64,000 nucleotides of DNA from assembly GCF_036347055.1 (NCBI RefSeq), contig NZ_CP108882.1:4754501-4818500 (forward strand), in the 5' to 3' direction. This document shows positions 1 through 7,761 of this stretch, in pieces (position 1 is the first letter of the stretch; every line of letters starts with the position of its first letter). The position numbers and the translations under genes are program-made. Under the pieces are notes generated by a model. The model made no database searches. It was not told the DNA's origin and was given only the letters and a program-made list of their open reading frames with translations. The stretch comes from Streptomyces sp. NBC_00820. GTDB taxonomy: Bacteria; Actinomycetota; Actinomycetes; Streptomycetales; Streptomycetaceae.

Positions 1-602
1 TGTACGACGCCGGTGCCGACCGCCTGCTGTGGTCGGTGCGGCTGGACCGGGAGCTGGCCGAGACGGCGCTCGGCAAGATCGAGGCCGAGGTGGGACAGGT
101 CCACGCGGCCGTCGACCAGGACGGCGTGGACGGGCTCACGCTGATCGAGCCCGGGTACCGGATGCCGCACCCGACCCTGCCCGCCGTACGGGTCGGCCGG
201 CGCGACGACCTCTGGTGCGAGCCCATCAGCAAGGTGCTGCTGCGCCATCCCTCGCTGTCCGACGACGAGTTGGCGGCGACGGCCCGCTCGGTCGTCGGCT
301 CGCTGGCGACGGTCACCATGTCGGGCCCCGGCACCGTCGAGCTCCAGCCGTGCGGCATCACCAAGGCGACCGGCCTGGCCATGGCCGCCGAACACCTCGG
401 CCTGAGCCGCGCCGACACCCTGGCCTTCGGCGACATGCCCAACGACATCCCGATGTTCGACTGGGCGGCCCGCGGTGTCGCCATGGCCAACGCCCACCCC
501 CAACTGAAGGCGGTGGCGGACGAGGTCACCCTCTCGAACGAGGACGACGGCATCGCGGTGGTGCTGGAGCGCGTCTTCGGCTTCCGCGCCACCGTCCTGT
601 GA
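1..602 (+). CDS. HAD-superfamily (Cof-type) phosphatase, C-terminal part
   Basis: Only the C-terminal ~200 residues are present; the frame is open back to base 3 (Tyr-Asp-Ala-Gly-Ala-Asp), so the start lies outside the window. The end carries the HAD motif IV loop GDMPNDIPM, preceded by the conserved Lys segment CGITKATGL, which together hold the Mg2+ ion and phosphate in Cof/YbiV-type sugar-phosphate phosphatases. The cap-domain half lies upstream in the visible part. Substrate cannot be deduced. The stop at 600-602 is followed by GC-rich short repeats and a hairpin. Third-position G+C is very high, as expected for a real gene in this genome. Confidence 0.85.
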   Translation, partial: YDAGADRLLWSVRLDRELAETALGKIEAEVGQVHAAVDQDGVDGLTLIEPGYRMPHPTLPAVRVGRRDDLWCEPISKVLLRHPSLSDDELAATARSVVGSLATVTMSGPGTVELQPCGITKATGLAMAAEHLGLSRADTLAFGDMPNDIPMFDWAARGVAMANAHPQLKAVADEVTLSNEDDGIAVVLERVFGFRATVL

Positions 603-718
603 GCAGAACCCGGGAGTCATGAGGCGAGGGCGGCGGGCCGCACGTCCAGGGGCGCCCCGCGGACCGTACGCCGCCAGGGGCGCCCCCGCCGGCGGACCGT
701 ACGCCGCGAGGGGCGCCC

Positions 719-743
719 CGCGGATCCAGCCGGTGGATCCGCG
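719..743. terminator. Small hairpin between convergent genes
   Basis: A perfect 10-bp inverted repeat (CGCGGATCCA, loop GCCGG, TGGATCCGCG) lies between the HAD gene (+) and the transglycosylase (-). It is followed by no T-run, so it may be a weak or Rho-assisted terminator. Upstream, the 14-mer CGGACCGTACGCCG occurs twice (about 660 and 693), each next to the palindrome GGGGCGCCCC. Confidence 0.35.
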
Positions 744-805
744 GGACACCCCTCGGGAAGGCTCGGCACGGCGCCCGCGGGCGGGCGCGGCGCATGCCGC
801 CGGAC

Positions 806-1052
806 GGCTCAGTACACGCCGGAGGGCTCAGTACACGCCGGAGGGCTCAGTACACGCCGGAGGGCTCAGTACACGCCGGAGGGCTCAGTACACGCCGGAG
901 GGCTCAGTACACGCCGGAGGGCTCAGTACACGCCGGAGGGCTCAGTGCGCGCCGGTCGGCTCAGTGCGCGCCGGACGGTTCAACACGCGCCGGTCGGCTC
1001 AGTGCGCGCCGGACGGTTCAACACGCGCCGGACCGCTCAGTACGCGCCGAAC
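806..1052. repeat. 19-bp tandem repeat array derived from the 3' end of the adjacent gene
   Basis: Thirteen head-to-tail 19-bp units. Units at 806, 825, 844, 863, 882, 901 and 920 are identical (GGCTCAGTACACGCCGGAG). Five units at 939-1033 are diverged and partly alternate between a GGCTC and a GGTTC form. The last unit, 1034-1052, is the end of the transglycosylase gene itself, covering its last codons and stop. Read on the minus strand, each unit repeats the ...TACTGAGC stop-codon context. There are no spacers, so it is not CRISPR. The array lies in the 3' UTR of the minus-strand gene. Confidence 0.95.
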
Positions 1053-1528
1053 ACGTTGTCGATCGAGCCGTAGCGCGCGGCGGCGTAGTTGCAGGCGGCG
1101 GTGATGTTCGCGACCGGGTCGTAGGGGTCGAACGAGGTGCCGGCCACGTGGTAGGCGCGGAACGTCGGGTCGATGACCTGGAGCAGGCCCTTGGACGGGG
1201 TGCCCTTGACCGCGTTGGAGTCCCAGAGGTTGATGGCGAGGGGGTTGCCCGAGGACTCGCGCATGATGTTGCGGTGGATGCCGTTGTAGGTGCCCGGGAT
1301 GCCCTTCTGGGCCATGATCGCGAGCGACTCGCGGATCCAGCCGTCGAGGTTGTTCGGGTACCCGGCCGGGGTGGTGGCGGGCGCGGCGGCGGCCGTCGGG
1401 GTGGCGGCGGAGGCGCCGGTGGCGCCCAGGAGGGTCAGCGCGAGGGTGGCGGCGCCGGTGCCGGCGACGACGAGCGTACGGGCGAGGCGGTTCGTGCGGG
1501 CACGGCGGAGCTGAGCGGCAGCAGACAT
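1037..1528 (-). CDS. Secreted transglycosylase (SLT-like) domain protein
   Basis: A 163-residue secreted protein. Residues 1-42 form a signal peptide (Arg-rich start, hydrophobic core, cleavage near GASA-A), followed by a short Ala/Thr/Pro linker. The rest is a compact lysozyme-like transglycosylase domain. The catalytic Glu is probably in IMRESSGNPLAINLWDSN, and the GLLQVIDPTFRAYH segment matches the SLT/Rpf-like fold. It should cut peptidoglycan glycan strands outside the cell, as in growth or spore germination. The leader contains a c-di-AMP riboswitch, the usual control of cell-wall hydrolases in Streptomyces. The stop codon lies inside the last unit of the 19-bp repeat array. Which hydrolase subfamily it belongs to is not certain. 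Confidence 0.88.
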   Translation of the reverse strand: MSAAAQLRRARTNRLARTLVVAGTGAATLALTLLGATGASAATPTAAAAPATTPAGYPNNLDGWIRESLAIMAQKGIPGTYNGIHRNIMRESSGNPLAINLWDSNAVKGTPSKGLLQVIDPTFRAYHVAGTSFDPYDPVANITAACNYAAARYGSIDNVFGAY

Positions 1529-1546
1529 GGCGGACTTCCTCTCCGT

Positions 1547-1745
1547 CGCCTGCGAGGTGAGCTGTCGGGTTCGGGCGGGGAGGTGCCCGGCCGCGCCTGG
1601 TGGTACCCCCCAGGCCCGTCGGGCGCTGGGAGAGGCGTGGCTTCACCCCTAGCCGTTCCGGTGCGGCATGTGCCGTCCGGTCCGGCGGACTTACCTGGTT
1701 CCCCCGCTCCTGCCGCACGAATGTGTTCATCGGTGGGTGGCGTCG
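1547..1745 (-). promoter_or_regulatory. Cyclic di-AMP riboswitch (ydaO/yuaA type)
   Basis: On the minus strand, upstream of the transglycosylase, the leader contains in order: GCGGGGGAACCAGGTAAGTC (complement of about 1683-1705), TAGGGGTGAAGCC (about 1640-1652), a GC-rich variable stem, and CGAACCCGACAGCTCACCTC followed by GCAGGCG (about 1548-1572). These are the conserved blocks of the ydaO class, which binds c-di-AMP and usually turns the downstream cell-wall gene off. The boundaries are approximate. Spacing to the GTG/ATG start is about 20 nt, so control could be at transcription or translation. Confidence 0.88.
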
Positions 1746-2323
1746 GACGCGGCAGGATTCGGCGTTCGCCCGACGGCCCGGAACGTATGCGAGAGCACAT
1801 GTCCGGAACAAGTGCCAGAGTCACACAACGTGCTAGTTGACCTTGATCTGTACGAATTGGGGTACTTGATCCTTTGCAGTTGCCAACCCTCAACTTCCCG
1901 ACGGGGCAAGGTGGAGCCGGTGGTGCGGGTCGATCTCGCGGGTGGAGTCGCAGGGGTGGTCGCGTGACCCAATTCACGAAGCGTCAAAATGCGCAAAACC
2001 GGGCAAGGGGGATTAGGTGGATTCGCTCTCTTTAGGGCCATTCGGGGGTGTAGGTCCACCTGTGGGCGGAACCTCTGGGGTGGCGCCCTTCGTTGGCATG
2101 CGTGGAGATGCGACGGTGGGTGCATCTTCCCGTTAAGGCGATAAATGTCCGTTCTTATTACCCGATCACGAACATGCCGGTTGTGATCCGATACCTCCCG
2201 GGCTGGACCGGTGGGTGCTATCGGTGATCGAAAGAGGACCGGATACGCTGGCGCGAGTGGTGGCAGCGACCTATCGACAAACCGCGTAAGCGCCAGCAGA
2301 CACCAGCAGACAGGAGACTCCTC
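1746..2323. promoter_or_regulatory. Divergent promoter region
   Basis: 578 bp without a gene, richer in A+T than the surroundings. For the minus-strand riboswitch transcript a candidate promoter is TTGTTC (complement of 1806-1811), 18-bp spacer, TACGTT (complement of 1782-1787). That would start RNA about 30 nt before the riboswitch. For the plus-strand polyprenyl synthase no clear -35/-10 pair was found, though the gene has a good ribosome binding site (CAGGAGACTCCT) just before its GTG start. Confidence 0.35.
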
Positions 2324-3334
2324 GTGACCGTCACCGGGCCGTTCGGGCTGAGCGTGCGGGACCAGGCTCTGGAAGCCGATGTCCAGGTCGGACTGGCGGC
2401 TGTCGAAGAGGGCTTGCTCGAGGCCACCAAGAGCGAGGTCCCGTTCATCACCGGGGCCTCCCAGCATCTGGTGCGAGCCGGCGGGAAGCGGTTCCGGCCC
2501 CTGCTCGTACTGCTCGCGGCGCAGTTCGGCGACCGGCACGCGCCGCGCATCGTGCCGTCGGCCGTCGTCGTGGAGCTGACCCACCTGGCCACGCTGTACC
2601 ACGACGACGTCATGGACGAGGCGGCCGTGCGCCGCGGCGTCGACAGCGCCAACTCGCGCTGGGGCAACTCCGTCGCGGTCCTCACCGGCGACTTCCTCTT
2701 CGCCCGCGCCACGCAGATACTGGCCGACCTCGGCCCCGAGGCCGTGCGCGTGCAGTCCCTCGCCTTCGAGCGGCTGGTGACCGGTCAGATACTGGAGACC
2801 GCGGGTCCGATGGACGGCCGCGACCCGGTCGAGCACTACCTGGACGTGCTCGCCGGCAAGACAGGCTCGCTGGTGGCCGTGTCGTGCCGGTTCGGCGCGA
2901 TGATGTCCGGCGCCGACGAGACGGTCGTCGACGTGCTCACGCAGTACGGCGAACGGCTCGGGGTCGCCTTCCAGCTCGCCGACGACGTCCTGGACATCGC
3001 CTCCGACTCGCACGAGTCCGGCAAGACCCCGGGGACCGACCTGCGCGAGGGCATCCCGACGCTGCCCGTGCTCCGGCTGCGCGAGCGGGCCGCCCGCCTG
3101 GGCCTGCCCGAGGACGTCGCGCTGTGCGAGCTGCTGGACTCCGACCTCAGCGACGACGCCCGGCACGCCGAGGCGCTGGCCGCGCTGCGCGCGCACCCCG
3201 CGCTGGAGCAGGCCCGCCGGGACACCATCCGGTACGCGGAGGAGGCCCGCGCCGCGCTGGCCCCGCTGCGCGAGTGCGGCGCCAAGGCGGCGCTCCTGGA
3301 GCTGTGCGACGCGGTGGTCCACCGGGCCGGCTAG
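2324..3334 (+). CDS. Long-chain polyprenyl diphosphate synthase
   Basis: A 336-residue trans-isoprenyl diphosphate synthase. It has the first aspartate-rich motif DDVMDEA (about residue 90), RRG after it, the lysine/Gln region, and the second motif DDVLD (about residue 222). Residues just before the first motif (ATLYH) are small at position -5, which in this family allows long products (C35-C50). It probably makes the side chain of menaquinone, the only respiratory quinone in streptomycetes. GTG start chosen because GGAGACTCCTC lies directly upstream. A strong terminator follows. The nearby korAB and nuo genes also work at the quinone level. Confidence 0.9.
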   Translation: MTVTGPFGLSVRDQALEADVQVGLAAVEEGLLEATKSEVPFITGASQHLVRAGGKRFRPLLVLLAAQFGDRHAPRIVPSAVVVELTHLATLYHDDVMDEAAVRRGVDSANSRWGNSVAVLTGDFLFARATQILADLGPEAVRVQSLAFERLVTGQILETAGPMDGRDPVEHYLDVLAGKTGSLVAVSCRFGAMMSGADETVVDVLTQYGERLGVAFQLADDVLDIASDSHESGKTPGTDLREGIPTLPVLRLRERAARLGLPEDVALCELLDSDLSDDARHAEALAALRAHPALEQARRDTIRYAEEARAALAPLRECGAKAALLELCDAVVHRAG

Positions 3335-3353
3335 CCCCCTTCGCAGGACACCT

Positions 3354-3409
3354 CCGAGGGCGGTGTCTCCCCCTGACCCCTACGGGTCGGGCGGAGACAC
3401 CGCCCTCGG
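3354..3409 (+). terminator. Strong intrinsic-type terminator
   Basis: A perfect 17-bp stem (CCGAGGGCGGTGTCTCC at 3354-3370 with GGAGACACCGCCCTCGG at 3393-3409) encloses a second small stem CTGACCC/GGGTCGG. It lies 20 bp after the polyprenyl synthase stop. There is no T-run, as is common in Streptomyces. Confidence 0.8.
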
Positions 3410-3583
3410 ACGTCATACCGCAGGTGTACGCACAGTTGCCTCCGAGGTCTGACGATTCCGCGCGGCCGATTTGGTGAGATGGGAACCACGGAAATCACCA
3501 CTCCTCACCGATTCGGGTGAGAATGGCGGCCAGGTGGATTCATCGCGAGGGCAGCCGCCGCCGACGACGGAGGTAAGGCAGAC

Positions 3584-4828
3584 ATGGCACCGTACGAATC
3601 CGACGACGCGAGGGGCACCGCACCGGACGAGGAGCCGCGTTCCGGACGCCGCAAGGCCGCCCGGTACGCCGTCCCGGTGGCGGTGGTAGGAGTGGCGGCG
3701 GCCACGATCGGGCTGGTCCCGGCGCTCGCCGACTCCGGCGACCCCGACCTGCCGAAGATCAGCGCCCAGCAGCTCATAGAGAAGATCGCCAAGTCGGACA
3801 CGCAGCAGCTGTCCGGCACGGTGAAGGTCGACACCGACCTCGGCCTGCCCGACCTCGGCGGCCTTCAGGAAGGCCTGCTGTCCGGCGCGGCCGGGGACGG
3901 CGACCACTCCTCCGCCGCCCCGAAGGGCAAGCTCCTGGAGCTGCTCTCCGGCACCCACACCCTGCGGGTCGCCGCCGACGGCCCGGACCGGCAGAAGCTG
4001 TCGCTCCTGGAGCGGGGCGCGGAGTACAGCCTCATCCACAACGGCAAGGACGTGTGGGGCTACGACAGCAAGAGCAACGAGGTCTACCACGGCACCGCCG
4101 ACGACGCCGGCGAGGACCGGCACGCGGAGCGGGAGGCACTGCCCAAGGACTTCGCCGACGACCTCCTGAAGTCGGTCGACGACACCACCGCCGTGACCGT
4201 CGACGGCACCGCGCACGTCGCCGGCCGCGACGCCTACAAGCTGCAGATCAAGCCGAAGCAGCCGGACACCACGGTCGGCGCGATCAACATCGCGGTGGAC
4301 GCGAAGACGGGCGTGCCGCTGAAGTACACGCTGACCCCGAAGAGCGGCGGCGCCGCCGTGTTCGACGTGGGCTTCACCCAGGTCTCCTTCGCCAAGCCGG
4401 CCGCCTCCACCTTCGACTTCGCCCCGCCCAAGGGCGCGAAGGTCACCGAGGAGACCGAGGGGCGGAAGGACAGGGGCGGTGACATGGGCGAGCACGAGTC
4501 CGGGTCGCCGCAGCACACCCCGAGGCCCGGCGACGGCCCCGGCGGCATGTTCACCGACGGCGCGAAGGGGGTCCACGTCCTGGGCAAGGGCTGGGACTCC
4601 ATCGCCGTCTTCGACACCGGCGCCAAGGGCGGCATGCCCTCCGGCGACCAGGGCGGAGACATCGGCGGCTTCCTCGGCTCGCTCGGCGACCCGGTCTCCG
4701 GCGACTTCGGCAAGGGCACCGTCTTCTCCACCCGCCTGGTCAACGCCCTGATCACCGACGACGGCAAGGTGTACGCCGGCGCGGTGACCAAGCAGGCGCT
4801 GGTGAAGGCGGCGGACGAAGGGAAGTAG
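3584..4828 (+). CDS. LolA/LppX-like secreted or membrane-anchored protein
   Basis: A 414-residue protein with a polar N-terminus and one hydrophobic segment (about residues 27-50, ending PALADSGD), so it is exported or anchored facing outward. The region after it, with the repeated theme of a sigma-E-regulator/LolA-like half barrel and the end motif STFDFAPPKGAKV (about residue 275), resembles the DUF2092/LolA-type proteins annotated in Streptomyces. A Gly/Asp/Pro-rich tail follows (residues ~285-370). Lipid binding is an inference from fold only. The two following genes encode an ABC transporter, only 68 bp downstream, and probably share the transcript. Ribosome binding site GGAGGTAAGGCAG precedes the ATG. 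Confidence 0.75.
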   Translation: MAPYESDDARGTAPDEEPRSGRRKAARYAVPVAVVGVAAATIGLVPALADSGDPDLPKISAQQLIEKIAKSDTQQLSGTVKVDTDLGLPDLGGLQEGLLSGAAGDGDHSSAAPKGKLLELLSGTHTLRVAADGPDRQKLSLLERGAEYSLIHNGKDVWGYDSKSNEVYHGTADDAGEDRHAEREALPKDFADDLLKSVDDTTAVTVDGTAHVAGRDAYKLQIKPKQPDTTVGAINIAVDAKTGVPLKYTLTPKSGGAAVFDVGFTQVSFAKPAASTFDFAPPKGAKVTEETEGRKDRGGDMGEHESGSPQHTPRPGDGPGGMFTDGAKGVHVLGKGWDSIAVFDTGAKGGMPSGDQGGDIGGFLGSLGDPVSGDFGKGTVFSTRLVNALITDDGKVYAGAVTKQALVKAADEGK

Positions 4829-4896
4829 TTCTCCGGGCCTCAGGTCCGGGTCCAGGGTCTCGCGGCCCTGCGGCCACGACGAATCGAGGGGAGCCG

Positions 4897-5898
4897 ATGG
4901 ACGCACCGTCCGCCACGGAGCGCGACCCGGGAGATCCGGGAGATCCGGCGGATGCCGGGGACGCGCCGGGGGCCGTGATCGCCACGCATGGCCTGACCAA
5001 GCGCTATCGCGGCGGACAGCTCGCTGTCGACGGTCTCGACCTGACCGTCCCGGCGGGCAGCGTCTTCGGCTTCCTCGGCCCGAACGGCTCGGGCAAGACC
5101 ACCACCATCCGCATGCTGATGGGGCTGATCACCCCGACCGCGGGCACGGCCCACGTCCTGGGCCGCCCGATGCCCCGGTCGGTGCGCACCGTCCTCCCCG
5201 AGGTCGGCGCGCTCATCGAGGGCCCCGCCCTGTACGGCTTCCTCTCCGGCCGGGACAACCTGCTGCGCTACGACTCCGCCGACCCGACCGCCGACCCCCG
5301 CACCCGGCGCGCCCGGGTCGCCGCCGCGCTGGAGCGGGTGGGTCTCGCGGCCGCGGCGGGCAAGAAGGCGAGGGCGTACTCCCTCGGCATGAAGCAGCGC
5401 CTCGGCCTCGCCGCCGCGCTGCTCCAGCCGCGCAGGCTGCTCGTCCTGGACGAGCCGACCAACGGCCTCGACCCGCAGGGCATGCGCGAGATCCGTACCC
5501 TCGTACGCGAGTTGGCCTCCGACGGCACCACCGTCTTCCTCTCCTCGCACCTCCTCGACGAGATCGAGCAGGTGTGCACCGACGTGGCGGTGATGACCCA
5601 GGGCCGGCTCGTCGCCCAGGGCCCGGTGGCCGGCCTGGCGGCCGGGGCCCGCGGCCGGCTCGTGGTGACCACCCCCGACCCGGGCGACGCGGCCCGGGTG
5701 CTGAAGGAACAGGGCATCGGCGACGTCACCGTGGACGGGGACCGGGTCTTCGGCGAACCGCCCGCGCGGGACCTCGCCGAGGTGAACGCGGCGCTGGTCA
5801 CGGCCGGCGTCCGGGTCCGGGGCTTCGCGCTCGAAAGGGCCTCGCTGGAGGACGCGTTCGTGGCACTGACCGGGGAGGGCTTCGATGTCGCGGGCTGA
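4897..5898 (+). CDS. ABC transporter ATP-binding protein
   Basis: A 333-residue ATPase of the DrrA/CcmA-like ABC-2 exporter group. Walker A GPNGSGKTT is at residues 61-69, the signature SLGMKQR and Walker B LLVLDEPTNGLDP lie in the middle, and the switch His follows in LSSHLLDEIEQ. After the ATPase domain is the extra C-terminal domain found in this group. The N-terminal ~25 residues are Asp/Pro/Gly-rich, partly encoded by a GGGAGATCC direct repeat. The stop overlaps the start of the permease gene by 14 bp, so the two are translationally coupled. Substrate unknown. Confidence 0.92.
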   Translation: MDAPSATERDPGDPGDPADAGDAPGAVIATHGLTKRYRGGQLAVDGLDLTVPAGSVFGFLGPNGSGKTTTIRMLMGLITPTAGTAHVLGRPMPRSVRTVLPEVGALIEGPALYGFLSGRDNLLRYDSADPTADPRTRRARVAAALERVGLAAAAGKKARAYSLGMKQRLGLAAALLQPRRLLVLDEPTNGLDPQGMREIRTLVRELASDGTTVFLSSHLLDEIEQVCTDVAVMTQGRLVAQGPVAGLAAGARGRLVVTTPDPGDAARVLKEQGIGDVTVDGDRVFGEPPARDLAEVNAALVTAGVRVRGFALERASLEDAFVALTGEGFDVAG

Positions 5899-6868
5899 GC
5901 GGCCGTACGCACTGGACGGCCCTGGTCCCGGCCGCGGCCCCGGGCCCGGCCGCGGACCGTCCTCCGCGTCCGGCACCGGCCTCGGACCGGGACCCGGATC
6001 CGGTCCCGACCGCTCTCCCGGACGCCGGAGCCCGCTGTGGACCTTCGGGCTGCTGCGCAGCGAGCTGACCACCACCCTCCGCCGCTGGCGCACGCTCGCG
6101 CTGCTCGGCGTGCTGGCCGCGGTGCCGGTGCTGGTCGGGATCGCGGTGCGGATCGAGACGCGGGACGGCTCGACGGCGGGCCGGGGCGGCGGTGAGGGCC
6201 CGGCCTTCATCGCGCAGATCACCAACAACGGGCTGTTCCTGGTGTTCACGGCGCTGGCCGCGACCCTTCCGTTCTTCCTGCCGATGGCGGTCGGCGTGGT
6301 CGCCGGCGACGCGATCGCGGGCGAGGCGGGCACCGGGACCCTGCGCTATCTGCTGGTCGCCCCGGCCGGCCGGACCCGGCTGCTGCTCGCCAAGTACACG
6401 ACCGTCGTGGCCTTCTGCGTGCTGGCCACCCTGGTCGTCGCCGGCTCCGCGCTGGCCGTAGGCGCGCTGCTGTTCCCGCTCGGCGACCTGACCACCATCT
6501 CCGGCACCCGGATCAGCTTCGCCGAGGGGCTGGGCCGGGCGCTGCTGATCGCCCTGGTCGTGGCCGCCTCACTGATCGGCGTGGCGGCCCTCGGCCTGTT
6601 CGTGTCCACCCTGACCAACAGCGGCATCGCGGCGATGGCGACCACGGTGGGCCTGGTCATCACCGTCCAGATCCTCGACCAGATACCGCAACTGCACGCG
6701 CTCCAGCCGTACTTCTTCTCCCACTACTGGCTGTCCTTCGCCGACCTGATGCGCGATCCGGTCTACTGGGACGACCTGACGAAGAACCTCGGTCTCCAGG
6801 CGCTGTACGCCGCGGTGTTCGGCTCGGCGGCCTGGGCGAGATTCACGACGAAGGACATCAACGCGTAG
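5885..6868 (+). CDS. ABC-2 type transporter permease
   Basis: A 327-residue membrane protein with about six hydrophobic segments (first at ~residues 70-90) after a Pro/Gly/Ser-rich cytosolic head of ~50 residues. The pattern, with two helices then a large helix-loop bundle and the conserved VVAGDAIAGEAGTGTLRYLL stretch, is that of ABC-2 permeases. It pairs with the ATPase gene it overlaps. The head is encoded by CCGGGCCCGGCCGCGG-like GC repeats and looks disordered. The partner LolA-like protein upstream suggests transport of a lipid or hydrophobic molecule, but this is a guess. Confidence 0.9.
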   Translation: MSRAERPYALDGPGPGRGPGPGRGPSSASGTGLGPGPGSGPDRSPGRRSPLWTFGLLRSELTTTLRRWRTLALLGVLAAVPVLVGIAVRIETRDGSTAGRGGGEGPAFIAQITNNGLFLVFTALAATLPFFLPMAVGVVAGDAIAGEAGTGTLRYLLVAPAGRTRLLLAKYTTVVAFCVLATLVVAGSALAVGALLFPLGDLTTISGTRISFAEGLGRALLIALVVAASLIGVAALGLFVSTLTNSGIAAMATTVGLVITVQILDQIPQLHALQPYFFSHYWLSFADLMRDPVYWDDLTKNLGLQALYAAVFGSAAWARFTTKDINA

Positions 6869-6977
6869 GGGTTCCGCACGGGCCGGGACGGGAGCGGGTC
6901 GTGCCGCCGACGGCCCCGACGCGTCCCGACGCGTCCCGACGCGCCGTGTCGCGCCGCGCCCCGCCGGGGCGGGAGCC

Positions 6978-7565
6978 TCAGCCGGCCTGGTACGGGAAGC
7001 GCGCGAGCGGCGCGTCCTGCGCGAAGAACGTCTTCGCCCGCGTCAGCGCCTCGGTGTCCTTCAGTACGTCTCCGGGCGCGCTGCCGTTGCCGAGCAGCAC
7101 CCCGCCGAAGCGCATCCCCAGGTAGGCGGCCGAGTTGTTGAGGGTGCCGACGAGCGGGTCGGAGACCGACGGTTCCCGGTCCGCCATGGCCGACACGCCC
7201 CACAGCGTCCGCCCCGCCATGGCCGCCTTGAAGTCCACGCCCGGGGTGCGCAGCCAGGCGGACCAGTGGTCCAGGTAGTGCTTGGTGAGGCCCGACACCG
7301 AGTACCAGTACAGGGGTGAGGCGATCACGATGTCCGTGGCCGCGAGGGTGGCGTCCAGCAGCACGCCGGCCGGTGTGTCCGCCTCCGGCCGCACGTGATC
7401 GCTGTCGTGCCGCAGATCCGTGAAGTCCGGAAGCGCGAGCTCGGCCAGCCGGATCCACTGCTGCTCCACGTCACCAGGCAGCTGCTCGGCGGCGGCGCGG
7501 GCCAGGATCTCGGTGTTTCCTTCGCTGCGGGCGCTGCCCAGGACGAAGAGGAAACGGCGGCTCAT
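6978..7565 (-). CDS. NAD(P)H-dependent FMN reductase / flavodoxin-fold oxidoreductase
   Basis: A 195-residue flavodoxin-fold protein. The phosphate loop LGSARSEGNTE (residues ~8-18) binds FMN, and SPLYWYSVSGLTKHYLDHWS (~82-101) is the typical flavin-ring/dimer motif of the NADPH-dependent FMN reductase/WrbA-like group. It probably reduces quinones or other small electrophiles with NAD(P)H. ATG start follows a short leader with a promoter about 50-75 bp upstream that overlaps an inverted repeat, suggesting a repressor (MarR or HxlR type are common for such genes). No regulator gene is adjacent. Confidence 0.88.
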   Translation of the reverse strand: MSRRFLFVLGSARSEGNTEILARAAAEQLPGDVEQQWIRLAELALPDFTDLRHDSDHVRPEADTPAGVLLDATLAATDIVIASPLYWYSVSGLTKHYLDHWSAWLRTPGVDFKAAMAGRTLWGVSAMADREPSVSDPLVGTLNNSAAYLGMRFGGVLLGNGSAPGDVLKDTEALTRAKTFFAQDAPLARFPYQAG

Positions 7566-7609
7566 GGGTCCCCCGGAGTGAGCGATGTCGTACCGCGATT
7601 AAAGGTGTC

Positions 7610-7643
7610 TGCATTTTATGCACATGCAAGCACTTGCTTTCAA
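7610..7643 (-). promoter_or_regulatory. Promoter with overlapping operator-like palindromes
   Basis: On the minus strand: -35 TTGAAA (complement of 7638-7643), 17-18 bp, then CATAAAAT as -10 (complement of about 7613-7620). Inside are GCAAG-CA-CTTGC (7626-7637) and TGCAT-TTT-ATGCA (7610-7622). It is an unusually A+T-rich patch for this genome, 50 bp before the flavin reductase start. Confidence 0.6.
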
Positions 7644-7761
7644 GGGTGCGGCTGGTGCGAGGCTGTGACGTCGCGGTGACGCTGGAGCCGGTTCCGGTGG
7701 ACAGACTGGTCGGTAGGACGGGTACGACCGGATCGTGACGCCGGGGGAGTGAGGAATACCG

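Noticed and set aside
806..1033. Possible CRISPR array
   Set aside because: The units abut with no spacers; it is a plain tandem repeat.
619..1840. Repetitive open frames across the 19-bp array (Ser/Arg/Thr/Gly-rich)
   Set aside because: They are made by a 19-bp repeat read in three frames; no start signal, and the true gene there is on the minus strand.
1727..3322. 531-codon frame antisense to polyprenyl synthase
   Set aside because: Shadow frame; the plus-strand gene has both Asp-rich motifs and a ribosome site.
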